Part shown: in pieces, positions 61,610 to 64,000 of the stretch
Numbering within the stretch: the stretch's first letter is position 1
Layout of the letters: each line of letters starts with the position of its first letter
Origin: Pseudisothecium myosuroides
Lineage: Eukaryota; Streptophyta; Bryopsida; Hypnales; Lembophyllaceae
Reading direction: 5' to 3'
DNA length: 64,000 nt
Assembly: GCA_951799445.1 (NCBI GenBank)
Contig: OX637288.1
Location: 47,073,288-47,137,287, forward strand
Translations under genes and position numbers: made by a program
Notes under the pieces: generated by a model
The model's input: only the letters and a program-made list of their open reading frames with translations
Told to the model about the DNA's origin: nothing
Database searches by the model: none

Positions 61610-62010
61610 ACTAACGTGGATGCATCATATAGAACATAAATCAAAAAGTCATTGCACTTCACATGCACCTAATAGTGAATAGTGAGTATCATAAAGAAAA
61701 CAAGAAAATAATTTTGCACAAACTAAATCCTCAAACCGATCTAAGTCACAAGTTTCATGTAGAACATAACAAAACAAATGACAAAGTGTAGGTTTGACAT
61801 CCACCTTCAAATAAAAGCTTCATCAACAGCAAAGTTACTCCACCTACTTCTACATCTTGTCACATAGGGAGACAAATCATGCTCATGCAAATACCTATTT
61901 GGTTGTACATTCTTTTGAGAATCACTAGTGTGATAACCAACATGTAATGATAATTTGCTCGTCTTCACCCATGTTGGAGTTGACCAACCATCTACCCAAA
62001 GTTTTCTTTG
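61610..62010. other. AT-rich stretch, no gene seen
   Basis: Lies between the PPR repeats and the PDF-motif exons on the same strand; probably an intron of the former gene. Confidence 0.4.
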
Positions 62011-62378
62011 TCAACTTGTGTTTAAAGTCAGGTGATTTGCGATTCATCTATTGGCAACATAACACTATATCAAATATTGGAAAACAATTAAGGCATATAA
62101 ATTGTTAAACATGAAAGTGATCTAATTAGCCTTCACTCCACTCCAAAACACTTACAATATAATATGCTTCTTGTTTCTCAAAGTGCACATGACCTTGTAC
62201 AAGCAATAAATAACCTCCTCATTGCTTCCTTACAACTTTCTAACAATCCCAGTGATAATCCTAGAGGTACCTTGTAAATTCTGTTGTCCCACCACTGCAA
62301 AGGATCCGCAAAATACTCTTCCCAAACTTGATTAATGGTCTGTGCTTCTACTGATTCGACTGGACCATACTTCAAACA
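62010..62378 (-). pseudogene. OSB-type PDF motif exons, probably the 5' part of the PPR gene
   Basis: Exon ending at 62,271 encodes WEEYFADPLQWWDNRIYK with donor AAG|GTACCT. After an acceptor CCAATAG (next base about 62,050) the frame continues MNRKSPDFKHKLTKKTL. Joined in phase 0 this is the PDF motif of organellar single-stranded DNA-binding (OSB) proteins, a nucleic-acid-binding segment. It lies on the same strand just upstream of the PPR-DYW pseudogene. A single former gene with PDF motif plus PPR plus DYW is inferred. An upstream OB-fold was not recognised. Confidence 0.6.
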
Positions 62379-62619
62379 TGTCGGTCACATTTTTCTCTTC
62401 TTCCTTTTTGAGACAGATAGACAGTACTCCCTTCTTTCCATCAGAACAGGCATCTGATACATACCTGAGGCATTGGTACTCACAGATGGTCCTCTCCAAA
62501 CTGATGACGATAAACACCTAATCTTTCCGCTACTTCTTCCTCCACGGGAAGTCAAAACCAAAAATGAAAAAGGGTGTATAAGCCATAGAGGCTTCAAGAG
62601 CGTGCTCACACAGGCATCC

Positions 62620-64000
62620 TGCTCACACGGATTTCCAAAAATACGTCAAAAACACACTGGTAGAGTTTGAGCATAATATACATATCAGTACTAATATTTA
62701 ATGTTCAACATTCAACCAACCCAGTTCATGTCCTGTCACTTAGGTGGAAAGCATAACACCCTGGTCATCAAATATTGAGCTGGAGGAACCTAATATATTG
62801 GACACATATGTTGCTGCCATGATCACGCAGTACGGCAGCCTTCTCTGCGTCCTCGCCGAATTCAAGACAAGATAACGTCACAATTCATCCAACCACTTTG
62901 GTATAACAGGCGTATGGCCATAAATTAGCACTCACTGACCTGTGCAACTGTTCCGCGCACCCAGTAGCTTCTCGTTTGGTGCCTATGACACATTATAAGG
63001 AGCGCGAATGCAGACATTTCATGGCTCGGTATCTACAAACTTCTGAAGGTTCCTCTCCAACAACAAAGTAGCACCAAAATAGAAATCCAAATCCTTATGT
63101 AGAGAAAATTATTTGAACGAATATTTTGCAGTCGTCGGCTCCCTTTTATGTGTTCTCTGTCTGCTAAGTGAAGCTCCTTCTCCAAATGTATGCAGTTGAG
63201 AAAGTAGTATACAAGTATCGATTTCCTCCTTTCTACTGAGTTTGTTCTCTTCTCCAAATTGCCAAACCTCCAGGCAGGAAGAGAAACCATCCTTGTTTGG
63301 TCCACTGACCCCAGTCTTAACATTAGCAACGTCCAATGTGTACAGCAAGCCTCAAAACTTAACTTCAGCATAGACACAAAGTACCATGTACAATTGTCAA
63401 TATCTCCAATTCTGGTTCAAAAGCATCTGTTCCTTGTCTGTTTTGTATAGCTCTTTCTCCATCTTCAGCAAGAAAAAGTTCCACTGTATGCAGCTTCCAA
63501 AACTTGACTAGAAATTCACTTATGTCCAAACACAGAGTTTCATGAGCAATCCATCCCTTCAAATCTTCCACTCACTTTCAACTTTATGTGTTGTCAATTC
63601 GTTTTGTGAATTCCTCTACAAATTGCTAAACCTTAACTTCAGTAAGAGAACCTCTCCCAAAGCAGCTCCAAGGCGGCTCCTTAGGAATTACGGCCAATGC
63701 CACCTTGACTTCAATCTACACACAAAGAATCAATGTAAGAATCGTTCACTCGGAGTTCTTCAGCTACCTTCCACCTCTGTCCGCGCTTTCCTCTGAATTG
63801 CTGAACCCTAATCAAGCAGGAAGAGAACCGGAACAACGTATGCAAACTCTCAATGCATGCAAAAAATCTTCAAAACTTCACATTGTTGCAGAGAAAGGAT
63901 TACATGTGAGGAATTCAACTCTGAAAGTTTCCTGCTCCGTTTGCGAAGGTTTACCTGGAAGTGGAGACTCAACGAGCGGAAGCTCGGAAGTTAAATTTTA
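62620..64000. repeat. Diverged tandem units of about 175 bp at the right edge
   Basis: From about 63,250 a core (TTGCYRAACCY followed by AGGAAGAGAACC-like text, then 'caaaacttnac') recurs near 63,251, 63,440, 63,615 and 63,790. 62,620-63,250 shows no gene. No frame with coding character was found. Confidence 0.4.

Noticed and set aside
1..64000. Retrotransposon reverse transcriptase or viral genes
   Set aside because: None of the frames shows reverse transcriptase, integrase, capsid or replicase motifs.

Overview
The window looks like nuclear DNA of a land plant, most likely a moss. Genes carry GT-AG introns and lie in very AT-rich, repeat-filled spacer. One locus is a DYW-type pentatricopeptide-repeat (PPR) gene of the kind mosses carry for organellar RNA editing. 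Another is a MOK-family kinase, expected in plants with flagellate sperm but absent from flowering plants. A third is a plastid ClpS-like protein of the land-plant type. The organism call is inference from these families; no species is claimed.

Layout. 1-7.5 kb and 27-35 kb hold two copies of one duplicated unit, each with a minus-strand ankyrin/PGG membrane-protein gene (ATG at 6476 and at 33660), its promoter and shared flanks. Between them lie repeats, a decayed multi-exon gene (about 18.7-12.2 kb, minus) and a broken PIF/Harbinger transposon (about 20.0-24 kb). By its exons the decayed gene encoded a ParB/sulfiredoxin-like domain followed by a beta-class N6-adenine/N4-cytosine amino-methyltransferase-like domain. 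This is an architecture familiar from phages and bacterial mobile elements, and it is the most unusual content here. At 36.5-38.2 kb (minus) is a complete four-exon gene for a plastid ClpS-like adaptor with an ACGT-rich promoter. From 38.9 to 52 kb is AT-rich spacer with small inverted-repeat elements and one intact, intronless mitochondrial succinyl-CoA ligase alpha gene (47,261-48,265, plus). At 53 kb is a hAT-like transposase relic. At 55.5-58.4 kb (plus) is a complete kinase model related to MOK. At 59.4-62.4 kb (minus) is a PPR-DYW pseudogene, with exons upstream encoding an OSB-type PDF motif.

Themes. (1) Most transposon-like or decayed coding regions carry stop codons that are one C-to-T step from Gln or Arg, as expected of methylated DNA. 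(2) Several non-autonomous elements can be seen: a TTAA-flanked family with CCCCTAAAGGACC ends, a second TTAA-flanked 395-bp element, a TA-flanked mariner/Stowaway-like element, and foldbacks. (3) Comparing the two ankyrin copies shows two clean 7-bp insertions (CTCCGTA into TA), which look like transposon footprints. The intact host genes do not form an obvious pathway; their proximity looks incidental. Coordinates of spliced genes come from reading splice sites by eye and phase-checking each junction.
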